Origin: Astragalus membranaceus
Lineage: Eukaryota; Streptophyta; Magnoliopsida; Fabales; Fabaceae
DNA: 64,000 nucleotides
NCBI GenBank assembly: GCA_039519185.1
Contig: CM076851.1
Location: 55,582,227-55,646,226, forward strand
Direction: 5' to 3'
Shown here: positions 1 through 8,884 of the stretch, one piece after another
Layout: each line of letters opens with the position of its first letter
Position numbering within the stretch: position 1 is the first letter of the stretch
The notes under the pieces: model-generated
What the model was told of the DNA's origin: nothing
Database searches by the model: none
What the model saw: the letters and a program-made list of their open reading frames with translations, nothing else
Position numbers and translations under genes: made by a program

Positions 1-1950
1 CCTCTCAATCTTTCTTCCTTGGAGGGTCTCCAATTTAAAGGCTCCCGTACCGGTTTTAGATAAAATTCGGTAGGGGCCTTCCCAGTTCGGGGCGAGCTTT
101 CCTTGGGAGGCGTTTTTCTGACCGACGTCAGCTCTTCTGAGTACCAGATCGCCAGGATCGAAATCTCTGTGAACGACCTTGGTGTTGTATCTGGTTGCAA
201 CCTTTTGTTTGATGATCACTTCTCGGAGCGAGGCCTGACCTCGGATTTCATCGATGAGGTCGAGTTCTTCTCTTAAGGCTTGATCGTTATTGCTTTGTGT
301 TTTGGGATTCGCCGTTCTCCAACTAAGTTCGCCGATCTCGACGGGGATGACTGCCACGCTGCCGTAGGAGAGCCTAAAAGGTGTTTCCCCAGTGGAGCTT
401 TGGGGGGTCGTCCGGTATCCCCAGAGGACGTAAGGCAATTCTTCTACCCAATTTCCTTTAGCATCGTCCAAACGTCGTTTCAGCCCGTTCAGTATTACTT
501 TGTTTGCAGCCTCTGCTTGACCGTTGGTTTGAGGGTGCTCTACTGAAGTGAAATGGTGCTTAATTTTAAGCTCGAACATTAGTTTGCGAAATCCCGTGTC
601 TGTGAATTGCGTCCCGTTGTCCGTTACTACTACCTCGGGGATCCCGAACCTGCTCATAATGCTTTTTTTGAAGAATTTTATGCAGTTTTTTGCAGTGATG
701 GTCGCTAGGGGTTCCGCTTCTATCCATTTGCTGAAGTAGTCTACGGCGACGATCAAGAATTTGACTTGTCCTGGTGCCTTTGCGAAAGGTCCGAGTAAGT
801 CCATTCCCCACCATGCGAAGGGCCATGTGGAGGATAAACTCGTGAGGTCTGTGGGGGGAGCTATGTGCACATTGGCATGGATTTGACATTTTTTGCATTT
901 CTTCACATGATCGCTAGCATCGCCGATCATGCTCGGCCAGTAGTAGCCGGCTCGAAGGGTTTTACGTGCTAAAGATCGAGCTCCCATGTGCTGGCCGCAG
1001 ATTCCCTCATGAATTTCTGTTAATACATAGGCCGCTTCCTCTCCCTCGATGCATTTTATTAATGGGGAAGAGAGGCTTCTTTTATAGAGCGTTCCGTTGA
1101 TGGCTGAAAAAGCCGAGGCTCTTCTCCTTATATATTTGGCGTCGTTTCTGTCTGGGGGTTCCGTTCCTGAGACGATGTATTCTAAAATTGGGGTTATCCA
1201 GCTGTCTGTTTCTTCGAGCATGCAGATGGTCGGGTTAAACAGAGGCTCGAGAGATACAATGGGTTTGTGTAGTGTTTCTTGGATAGTCGTCCTCTGGTTA
1301 CCTGGGGTTTTTGTGCTTGCGAGTTTGGCGAGGATATCAGCTCGTTGGTTTTCCGTTCTTGGGACATGAACTATCTCGCTTGCTTCAAATTTAGCTATTA
1401 GTGACTGTACCTGAAGTAGGTATTTTTGCAGGATCGGTTCTTTGGTCTCGTATTTGCTTCCGATCTGGGAGACCACCAAGAGAGAGTCGGTATGGAGTTT
1501 AATTTTTGGGACTTGGAAGTCAATTGCCAGGCGAAGTCCGGCGATGCAAGCCTCGTACTCTGCTTGGTTGTTCGAGGTGGGAAAACCGAATGTAAGGGAA
1601 ACTTCGATGATGACCCCAGTCGGGCTTTCTAGCATAATCCCAGCGCCACTCCCTTTTGGATTTGAGGACCCATCGACGTATAGGATCCATATGTCAGATT
1701 CGGTGTTAGCAGGTGTCATCTCGGCGATGAAGTCCACCAAAACTTGCGCTTTAAGTGTAGTTCGAGCTTCATATTTGATACCGAACTCTGAGAGTTCCAC
1801 GGCCCATTTGATCATTCTTCCAGCTAGATCGGGTCTGTGGAGTATCTGTCTGATTGGGTAGTTAGTTCGGACGACTACCTGGTGAGCGACAAAATAGGCT
1901 CGAAAACGTCGAGCTGCGATAATGAGAGCTAGGGCGATTTTCTCGATTTT
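1..1950 (-). pseudogene. RNase H and integrase (Tat-like), continues off-window
   Basis: The same frame as RT is open from just after the TAG at 1951 to the window edge. First comes the rest of the RT-linked RNase H (AARRFRAYFVAH), then a second RNase H-like domain with DGSSNPKGSGAG near 1670-1640, a feature of the Tat group. The zinc-binding part of integrase (CKKCQIH) follows near 895, then the catalytic residues D (codon 799-801, WGMDLLGPF), D (619-621, VTDNGTQF) and E (511-513), a D35E spacing. It inserts element cDNA into the genome. The C-terminus is outside the window. Confidence 0.82.
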
Positions 1951-3030
1951 CTAATAACGACTTTCAGCCCCGTGCAGAGCCTTGCTTGCGAAGTAGATGG
2001 GACTTTGCCCGGTTTCGAGCTCGCGTACTTGAACGGCAGCTAACGCCTCTTCCGAGACCGCTAGATATAAGTATAATGTTTCCCCTTCATTTGGTCGAGT
2101 TAAAATTGGAGGCTCGGAGAGAGATTTTTTCAGTTGTTTCAAAGCTTCGTCTTGCTCGGGCGTCCATTCGAAATCTCTTTCTTCTTTTTTGAGGATTTTG
2201 AAAAGTGGAAGAGATTTGAACGCTGCATTCGATATGAAACGAGATAGAGCAGCTATCATTCCATTGAGTTTTTGCACTTCTCTCTTGGACGTCGGAGTTC
2301 GCATTTCTGTGACGGATCGACATTTATCCGGGTTCGCCTCGATTCCTCGTTCTGTTAAGAAGAAACCTAAGAATTTCCCGGCTCGAACTCCGAAAGTGCA
2401 TTTCTCTGGGTTTAATCTCATTCTATTCTTTCGTACCTCAGAAAAAATCGCTCTCAGATCGCTTATATGGTCGTCATCACTTTTGCTTTTGGCGATCATA
2501 TCGTCGAGGTAAACCTCTACGCTTTTACCGATCTGGTTTTGGAACACTTTGTTCATCATTCTTTGATAAGTTGCTCCAGCGTTTTTTAAACCAAAGGGCA
2601 TAACACGGTACGCGAAGTTTCCTCGGTCAGTGATGAAGGCGGTTTTTGCTTGATCTGGGGGAAACATGGCGATTTGGTTGTATCCGGAGTATGCGTCCAT
2701 GAAGGATAACAACCGGAAACCGGAAGCGCTGTCGACCAAACGATCGATGCTGGGGACCGGAAAGGCGTCTTTTGGGCAAGCTTTATTAAGATCGGTGTAG
2801 TCGACACACATACGCCATTTTCCGTTAGATTTCTTCACCAGGACTGGGTTTGATAACCAAGTTGTGTATTTAACCTCAGAGATAAAGTTGGCTCGGATGA
2901 GGTCGTCTACTGCTAAGGCGGCAGCAATGGCTTTCTCTTTGCTTTGGGCCCGCTTTCTTTGGGCGATCCATCTTGCTTCTGGGTTTATTGTGAGTCGATG
3001 GCAGGCAACCTCTGGCGGGATCCCAGGCAT
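1951..3030 (-). pseudogene. reverse transcriptase (Tat-like)
   Basis: RT of a Ty3/gypsy element. It shows the fingers motif VKKSNGKWRMCVDYTDLN, palm motifs (FMDAYSGYNQI, MPFGLKNAGATYQR) and the catalytic YLDD at about 2501-2512, followed by the thumb (KFLGFFLTERGIEANPDK) and the start of RNase H. The frame is already open before 3030 back to about 3190, so the true domain start is upstream of the first ATG. It ends at TAG (1951-1953) in a TCTAGAGAA-type position where related elements keep an open frame; a CAG to TAG change is the simplest explanation. Downstream RNase H and integrase continue in the same frame. Confidence 0.85.
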
Positions 3031-3172
3031 GTCTTCGGCCGACCAAGCGAAGATGTCTTTGAAATCTTTAAGACATTGGGTTAAATCGATCTTGATCTTT
3101 TCTGGAAGGTCGATCCCTATTTTGATCTTCTGGGAGGGGTCTGAACCGAGCTCTATTTCGACGAACTTTCCA

Positions 3173-4642
3173 TCAGGCTTTGGTCTTTTGATTTTTTTGT
3201 TTGAGCTCTTTGGTTAGCTCGGCGACGTCTATCTGTTTTTCGACCTTCGGATCGCAGTTGGTTTCTACGTTAGTGGCGGTGTTAACTTCGGTTGATCTTC
3301 CTTTTGGTATTTTGGGAGTCGACAGTTCTTCCGAAGGGGGAACCCCTTCATGCTCCGAAGCTTTTCGTTCGTTTTTAGTCCATAGGAAAAAACACCTGGA
3401 GGCCGACTCTAAGTCAGAGTTTAAAGTGATAACTCTGTCGCAAAGAGAGTGGAACTTCATCTTTAAGTGCGTGGTGGATGTAACCGCCCCGAGCCTGCCG
3501 AGGGTCGGTCTTCCTATAATGCCGTTGTATATGGATTCACAAGGCAAGACGAGGAATTTGGTTCTGACGGTTCGAACCATTGGTTCGGTTCCGTAGGTAA
3601 CCATTAGCTCCAGATGCCCAAGGGGTTTCGTTCGAGATCCGTTAAAGCCGGACAAAGCCGTCCCTCTATAAGGGGTGAGTTCCTCTTTATCGATCCCCAT
3701 TTTGCTCAGAAGATCGATAAAGATGATGTCTGATGAGCTCCCCTGATCGACCAGGATTCTACGTACCTCCTTGTTGGCTATGATTGCCGATATCAAGAGA
3801 GGTACGTGTTTGTTAGCTTTTCCGTCAATAAGGTCGTTGTCACTAAAAGATAATGGAGGTCGGTTAGTCTTGACCGGGGTTGTTGGCGTTGAAGCCACGC
3901 ACAACAATTCCTTCCATTTTCTCTTCATGGATTTTCCCGATCCTTCATGATCGAATCCCCCAGTTATCATCATGATAACCGAGCGTTTTTTATCCAGCTC
4001 TTCGCGGTCTGGGTCGATCATTTCTTTTCCTTTTGCCCTGAGATTTTCATTTCTTTCTCTTCCGAAGTTGTCAGATCGTTCTTCCTCCCTTTTAACATAA
4101 GAAGATAGTTTTCCCCATTTAATTAAATCTTCTATGTCATCCTTTAGGGCGTTGCAATGGTTTGTGTCATGGCCATTGCTTCTGTGGTATCGGCAGTATT
4201 TGTTGGCCTTCTGCCCAGGTCGGATAGGTAAGGACCTGGGAGGCTTGACGTCCCTGAATTCGACGTTCCAACATTCCCCTAGTAACTGGGCGTTGGAGAC
4301 GTTGAGTTCGGTGTATACCTGGTGACGATTTTTCCTGCCGATGTTCCAGGAGTTTTTTCGAGGGTCGATCTCGATGTGGCGTTTCGACGATTCTGCATGT
4401 AAAGACGTTTTGTCGACCTTGGAATTTTCTTCTTCGTTAATAAAGCACTGGGATAGTTCGAGGAATTCTTGAAGGGTGTTAGGTTCCCAGGTGTTGATGT
4501 GCTTTCGGAACGAGCTTCCAGGGAGCAGACCTTGGGCCATGAAGAAAATTCGAAAAGCGTCGTCTAACTGCCGAACCTGAAGAGCTTCGATGTTGAATCG
4601 CTCTATATATTCCCTCAGGGGGTTCATTTGCTTTCTGGACAA
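3173..4642 (-). pseudogene. gag C-terminus and aspartic protease (Tat-like)
   Basis: This frame resumes gag (NPLREYIERFNIEAL), passes a Cys/His segment resembling a divergent zinc knuckle (CRYHRSNGHDTNHC), and then an aspartic protease with VDQGSSSDI as active-site motif followed by the flap region (GFNGSRTKPLGHLEL) and IIGRPTLGRLGAV. The frame ends after a lysine-rich tail. The continuation toward RT is in another frame, and a seven-T run (plus strand) at 3192-3198 is the likely slip. The protease would cleave the polyprotein. Expression as one Gag-Pol is blocked by the breaks on either side unless they are sequencing errors in homopolymers. Confidence 0.8.
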
Positions 4643-5663
4643 TAGATGCTAGAACATTTTTGTTTTTGGGTTTGCTCTTGGAATGGGCAAAGTGCACCGA
4701 GAAGTGTTTTGCTAACTGGTCCCATGAGGAAATGGTATTCGACCTTAACGTCCGAAACCATTCGGAAGCCATTTTGTCTAGGGTCAAAGGGAATATTCGG
4801 CATTTCATTTCCATGGGTACATTTCGATACTGCATGGTCGTGTCAAATTGGTCTAGATGTCTGTCGGGGTCGCCCGTCCCGTCGTAAGTCTTCAATCCTC
4901 CAGGTGGTTTTTCGAGATACCGGGGGACCCGGAAGTTGTCGATCGACTTTGTGAAAGGACCTTTTCGCCCAGGTCGATTTGCTCGTGACAGTGGTTGGCG
5001 TCTGTGATGGACCTTTTGGATGATGTCATGGCTTCTCGATCGTCTCCGTGACGAGGTCGAGCCTTCAATTTGGCGAGCCAGAGGAGAACGGGAACCATTC
5101 CCTCGGTGGCGGCGTGGAGGAGAATGAGGATCATCAAGATCGTCGTATTGTCGAGCTGATGGAGAACGGGAATGAGCCTCGTGTTGTCGAGCCAGAGGAG
5201 AACAGGAACCATTCCCTCGTTGACGGCGGGCGGGGGAGCGATGAGTGAGCTTTCTCCGTGGGGGTGATCGATGAAAAAGTCTTCTTCGAGTTGGGCGTCG
5301 TTCTTCCAGTGAGCTCTGCCCGGATGATTGTTGGTCCAGGACGTTCCGACCTTGCAGTCTCGCTACTTCGGATTCGAGGTTGGCGAAACGGTTGTTTCTT
5401 TCTTCATTTACCGCTTCTTGCCGGGCCAATAGCTGAACGAGCTGTTGAACCGCGTCCGTCAAGGCCGGGAGTAATTGAGGGGGAGATGGTAAGCTCGTCT
5501 CATCTGCGCCCGATTGTGCTCGGGAAGGTCCCGTGTTGGGATGTCGGCTTCGTGTTTGCGACGAATTCGTGAGTTCCTGGACGTGGCCTTCAGGGGTTTG
5601 CTGAGGGCCGAGGTCAGGTTCGGCCATGAGGCTAGTCGGTATTGAGCGGTGTGTTGGTGCCAT
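4479..5663 (-). pseudogene. gag N-terminal part (Tat-like), frameshifted
   Basis: The ATG at 5663 opens a capsid precursor whose first ~100 residues include a glutamine/leucine-rich helical stretch. About 110 residues of Arg/Ser/Pro-rich repeats follow (RRRLFHRSPPRR, SRSPSARQ and similar), then a typical retrotransposon gag domain (from roughly residue 240; FRVPRYLEKPPGG, DGTGDPDRHLDQF, SEWFRTLRS). The gag reading continues not in this frame but in the one starting near 4642. A five-G run (plus strand) at 4618-4622 is the likely one-base insertion. Residues read after it in this frame are out-of-frame nonsense. Gag packages the element RNA into virus-like particles; the frameshift should prevent full-length Gag. 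Confidence 0.8.
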
Positions 5664-5707
5664 TCAATAAGTTCAAGGAGATGGTGAGAAAAACCGGGTA
5701 TTGGTTT

Positions 5708-5725
5708 CTCCCACTGTGGTCGCCA
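5708..5725 (-). promoter_or_regulatory. primer-binding site of Tat-like element
   Basis: Minus-strand TGGCGACCACAGTGGGAG starts one base after the LTR end. A PBS begins TGG because it pairs with the CCA end of a tRNA. The tRNA species was not determined. Confidence 0.75.
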
Positions 5726-5726
5726 A

Positions 5727-6171
5727 TGTTCTGTACCGTGCTTCCGATCGTGAGGATCGATATTATGCAGTTGGTAGATATTTTGTCCTTGATTCTATCT
5801 TTGTCTTCAGGCTTTGAGAGGAAGGTTTTGTTCGACCCGGGGATGTTCGACCTTGAGAGGCGATGTTGAGGTGTTCGATCTTGAGATGTTCGATCTTGAG
5901 GGGCGAGGTTGTACCTGCAATGATACTCTGACGCTCAAGTCAGTATTTGAGAGAATGAGTGTTTGGTTAGAAAAAGTGCTTACCATTAATGAGCATTGAA
6001 TGGGGTATTTATAGAGTTTGGATGTGTTTGTGTTGGCGTTTTTGGGCCGTCCGATCTTGCGGGCTGATCTTGGCCATTGATGATTGGACTCTCTTGATTA
6101 TAATTGGGCTTCTCATCAATTGGGCTTTTAGAGAGGGGGTGCAAATAGAAAACAGTATAATCACCATAACA
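5727..6171 (-). repeat. 5' LTR of the Tat-like element
   Basis: On the minus strand the LTR starts TGTTATGG at 6171 and ends GAACA at 5727, with short inverted termini (TGTT/AACA). One base inside its end begins a tRNA-type primer-binding site, which fixes the inner boundary. It is 445 bp, short for Tat elements. The outer boundary is supported by transposase coding sequence resuming at 6172. The partner LTR is off-window, so the target duplication (expected GAAGG-like) cannot be tested. Confidence 0.8.
6006..6013 (-). promoter_or_regulatory. TATA box in Tat LTR
   Basis: TATAAATA on the minus strand, in a CTATAAATACC context, about 160 bp from the LTR 5' end. It is a plausible core promoter for the element RNA. 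Position and sequence are seen; activity is inferred. Confidence 0.6.
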
Positions 6172-6519
6172 GAAGGTATTGTCATAGAGTGTTGGCGGCA
6201 ATTTTGAGGTTACACAAGAATTTACTTGCCAAACCAAAATCGGTACCTCAAGATTGCAATCATGAAAGATGGAAGTGGTTTAAGGTAATTCATTTTTCAT
6301 TAAAAAAAACATTTATACAGTCACTTTCATAGTCAAACTTCTAATTATGTTTAAACTTTTTGTTGTATTTTTAGGGATGCTTAGGGGCTTTAGATGGGGC
6401 TTACATAGCACTTACACCAAGTGCGTAGGCCTAGATACATGACAAGACAAGGCGGACTCGCAACAAATGTCTTAGGAATTTGTACCAGAGATATGAGATT
6501 TATAGAAGTATTATCAAGG
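6172..6519 (+). pseudogene. PIF/Harbinger (HARBI1-like) transposase fragment
   Basis: Exon 1 (6172-6284) reads RYCHRVLAAILRLH and then PQDCNHERWKWFK. A GT donor at 6285 and a TTTTAG acceptor at 6371-6374 frame a short intron. Exon 2 reads CLGALDGAYIALTPS, containing the first catalytic Asp of the DDE nuclease. After an in-frame TAG (about 6427) and a frameshift it continues as PRYMTRQGG and LATNVLGICTRDMRF. This order is characteristic of Harbinger transposases and the domesticated HARBI1 nucleases. The 5' part is cut by the Tat element at 6171 and nothing recognisable follows 6519, so the remaining Asp and Glu are absent. It is a dead relic. Confidence 0.8.
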
Positions 6520-6809
6520 TAGGAAGGATCAACTTTAGACTCTAGAGTAGTCGGTGGTAGTTGGCGATGGTCAGAGTGGTGGTTAGCGGTGGCCAGAGTG
6601 GTAAAATCTATTTATTTGATTTTAAGTTTTGATGAAAAACTATTTTAAAATTAAGAAAAGAACCAACTCAACTCCATTTTACCTGAACTTTTGATTTGGA
6701 AATTAACTTTCAAAACTAAAGACGAAAAACTCAACCACCAAACGGGCCCTAAGATTAAAAAAAAATACTAATGTTTGGACAATATTATATTTCATTGTTA
6801 TTTTGACAA
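6520..6809. other. AT-rich intergenic remnant
   Basis: There is a short GGTGG/TTGGC-rich stretch (6545-6600), then AT-rich DNA ending in a low-complexity segment. No gene or clear element boundary is visible, although a piece of the Harbinger element could lie here. Confidence 0.4.
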
Positions 6810-6814
6810 ATTGT
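6810..6814. repeat. target-site duplication ATTGT, left
   Basis: ATTGT directly before the copia LTR, matched by ATTGT at 16089-16093. This perfect 5-bp duplication fixes both ends of the element. Confidence 0.95.
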
Positions 6815-7226
6815 TGTTGAACCAAGGGTAAAACAGTCCTTTATTTTGAATGATAACAAATTACATATATCTACTAATCTTTCACATTGAGCAAAGTGCA
6901 GGACTTATTTTAAAAGGAAGAAGACTCAAATAGGAGAAGCTTGAGGAAGAAGCATCATAAGAAGTTCAAAACCCTATTTTGTGTCTAAGCCTTTTTTAGG
7001 ACTCTTTGTAAAGGTCCTATCACCTAAAGTGTGTGACACTTTAGATATTGAGAGAGATGATCTTTTCTAATCATACATGATGCATAAAAAAGAATTTTGA
7101 AAAATATTTCAAAAAATAAATTGCATGGTGAAAACCAAACCCTAGAAAATATTTTTTGAAAACCTAAACCCTAAAAATGATTTTGTGGAAAGCTTGGAAC
7201 CAATTCCTACTTTTTTGAATAAGCAT

Positions 7227-7614
7227 AATCGATTACCATCCTATACCAAATTCATACCATAATCGATTATCTACCTTGTCTGAAAGCAAATAATCGATTA
7301 TGATGCAATTCCACTACAAAGGATAATCGATTATGATGCATTCCTTTCCTTCCATTTTTAGAACTAATAATCGATTATTGACTCAATTAGTCTCCATACC
7401 ATAATCGATTATTGTCCTGATTGACAACAAATAATCGATTATTTGCTCATTATTACCACATGTAGTAATCGATTATCAAGGCATTTCTAACCTTCCTTAT
7501 TGAGCCATAATCGATTACTTGCTCAAATCTACTACAAAGGATAATCGATTATGAGCCTATTCCTTACCTCCATAATCGATTATCACCAATTTGCACTACA
7601 TGAAACAATCGATT
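7227..7614. repeat. cluster of 12 AATCGATT palindromes in 5' LTR
   Basis: AATCGATT, usually extended to ATAATCGATTAT, is centred at 7230, 7264, 7295, 7328, 7372, 7406, 7436, 7470, 7512, 7546, 7577 and 7610. Spacings are 34, 31, 33, 44, 34, 30, 34, 42, 34, 31 and 33 bp. Sequence between copies is mostly unrelated, so this is not an ordinary tandem repeat. It sits 50-440 bp upstream of the TATA box, where enhancer elements are expected. A role as protein-binding array is inference. Confidence 0.9.
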
Positions 7615-7662
7615 ATCTCAAGCCATAAATGTTTTTCAAAAAATTCGAACCTCACCTTTCAC

Positions 7663-7670
7663 TATAAATA
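7663..7670 (+). promoter_or_regulatory. TATA box, copia 5' LTR
   Basis: TATAAATA in ACTATAAATAAG, just downstream of the palindrome cluster. It is the likely core promoter, with transcription expected to begin near 7695. Confidence 0.7.
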
Positions 7671-8116
7671 AGAGCCTGATTTCACTTCTCAAACAACCTT
7701 GAAAAATCTTCATCTGATAATTTTCTTCTCTGCTCTCTCATTTTCGAATCTCTATAGATCTATTACTCTTCATTGTTTTATTTTTTATAAGCTTTTGATT
7801 TTAAATTGTTATATCTTTTTTCAAAAGCTGTTTATAGATCTAAATCTGAGATCCTGTGCTCCAACTGTTTTGAATCTTGTTTTTCAAAAAGCTTTGTTTT
7901 TCAAAATCATATCTATAATTTTTTTTAAAGCTTTCAAGCAACCTCAACTTCTATTGTTATATCAATTTTGAAGTGGTTGCAAAAGCAAGATCATCCCTCA
8001 TCTTATAGAGCATCCATAATATCCTAAGATCACTCATCTCTCTCAGTTTCTAAACTGACTCATTCTCTGAAGTGATTGGATCATAGAACTCTATTGTGTA
8101 ATTTATTTTATTTCAA

Positions 8117-8335
8117 GGTGTTTTTGAAATCCTGGGCTTTGTACTTGGGTCTCTCAATCAGGTGATTGAGTAGGTATTTTTTGAAATCCTGGGCTTTGTA
8201 CTTGGGTCTCTCAATCAGGTGATTGAGTTGGTGTTTTGAAAACCTGGGCTGTGTACTTGGGTCTCTCAATAGGGTTATTGAGTTGGTTTAGAAATCCTTA
8301 GCAAGAGTGCTTAGGTTCTCAATTCAGGGGAATTG
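8117..8335. repeat. ~55-bp tandem repeat in copia LTR
   Basis: Three clear copies and a fourth degenerate copy of a unit with CCTGGGCTTTGTACTTGGG and CTCTCAATCAGGTGATTGAG. The last half of each unit is itself an imperfect hairpin (CTCAATCAGG/TGATTGAG). The same block is present in the 3' LTR at about 15401-15617. Confidence 0.8.
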
Positions 8336-8808
8336 AGATTCACTTATATTGGGGTCGACTGTTTGTATCAAACTCTCTTCAATATAGTGGTTACTAAGTC
8401 CAAGGGTTGAAAAGCCTAAGGCCGAGGACGTAGGGGTTTTATCCCGAACCTCGCTAAATTGCTGTGTCTCTCTCTCTTCTCTATCTCTTTATATTTTGCA
8501 CTTTATTTGCTTATAATATTGATATTATCATAACTGCTTATATTATCATATTCTCAATATAACTGTGCAAATATATCATATTGTAATCTTTCTTCTTATT
8601 ATCTATTTTATTGCTGTATACAATATTAATCTGTCCATCATCTCATTCTACTCCTTCTATATTGGTCAAATATTATTATTCCGCATTTAATCCAAACCAA
8701 TATCGAAAAAGTTTTTTTAAATTGAAAAAGAATCCATTAATCACCTATAACCTTATTCACCCCCCCCCCCCTCTAAGGTTACTTTTATAGACTCTCAAGT
8801 CTAACAAG

Positions 8809-8821
8809 TGGTATCAGTAGC
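8809..8821 (+). promoter_or_regulatory. primer-binding site, copia element
   Basis: TGGTATCAGTAGC starts two bases after the 5' LTR. It resembles the initiator-Met tRNA PBS (TGGTATCAGAGC) of most plant copia elements with small differences. Confidence 0.8.
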
Positions 8822-8884
8822 TAGTAATTGCTTTAGAGCTTTACATCTCGCAATTTAAATTAATCCTGTTATATATCTGTGATT

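Larger units (their letters stand above)
1..6171 (-). mobile_element. Ty3/gypsy LTR retrotransposon, Tat-like lineage, 5' part
   Basis: Reading from the right on the minus strand: LTR (5727-6171), primer-binding site, gag, protease, reverse transcriptase, RNase H and integrase, running off the left edge of the window. Gene order (RT before integrase) is that of Ty3/gypsy. The arginine- and serine-rich Gag, the protease motif VDQGSSSDI, the RT motif YLDD and a long RNase H-like stretch after RT fit the Tat group. The coding region is broken by two single-base frameshifts, both in homopolymers (about 4618-4622 and 3192-3198), and a TAG stop at 1951-1953, so this copy should not be autonomous. 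The 3' LTR is outside the window. It lies inside a Harbinger-type transposase exon. Confidence 0.88.
6815..8806 (+). repeat. 5' LTR of copia element
   Basis: Starts TGTTGAACC, ends CTAACA. It carries a cluster of twelve AATCGATT palindromes (7227-7614), a TATA box (7663-7670), a purine-rich transcribed part and a roughly 55-bp tandem repeat (8117-8335). The reading frame inside it (7699-7971) occurs identically in the other LTR and resembles no protein, so I do not call it a gene. Confidence 0.95.

Noticed and set aside
7120..7175. Interstitial telomere repeat (AAACCCTA twice)
   Set aside because: Only two separated copies inside the copia LTR, repeated in the other LTR; no array.
7699..7971. 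90-residue frame in the copia LTR, present in both LTRs
   Set aside because: Identical because the LTRs are identical. Low-complexity Phe/Leu/Ile composition and no recognisable protein.
8759..8771. Functional C-tract in copia LTR
   Set aside because: Length differs by two between LTRs and is typical of homopolymer slippage or base-calling.
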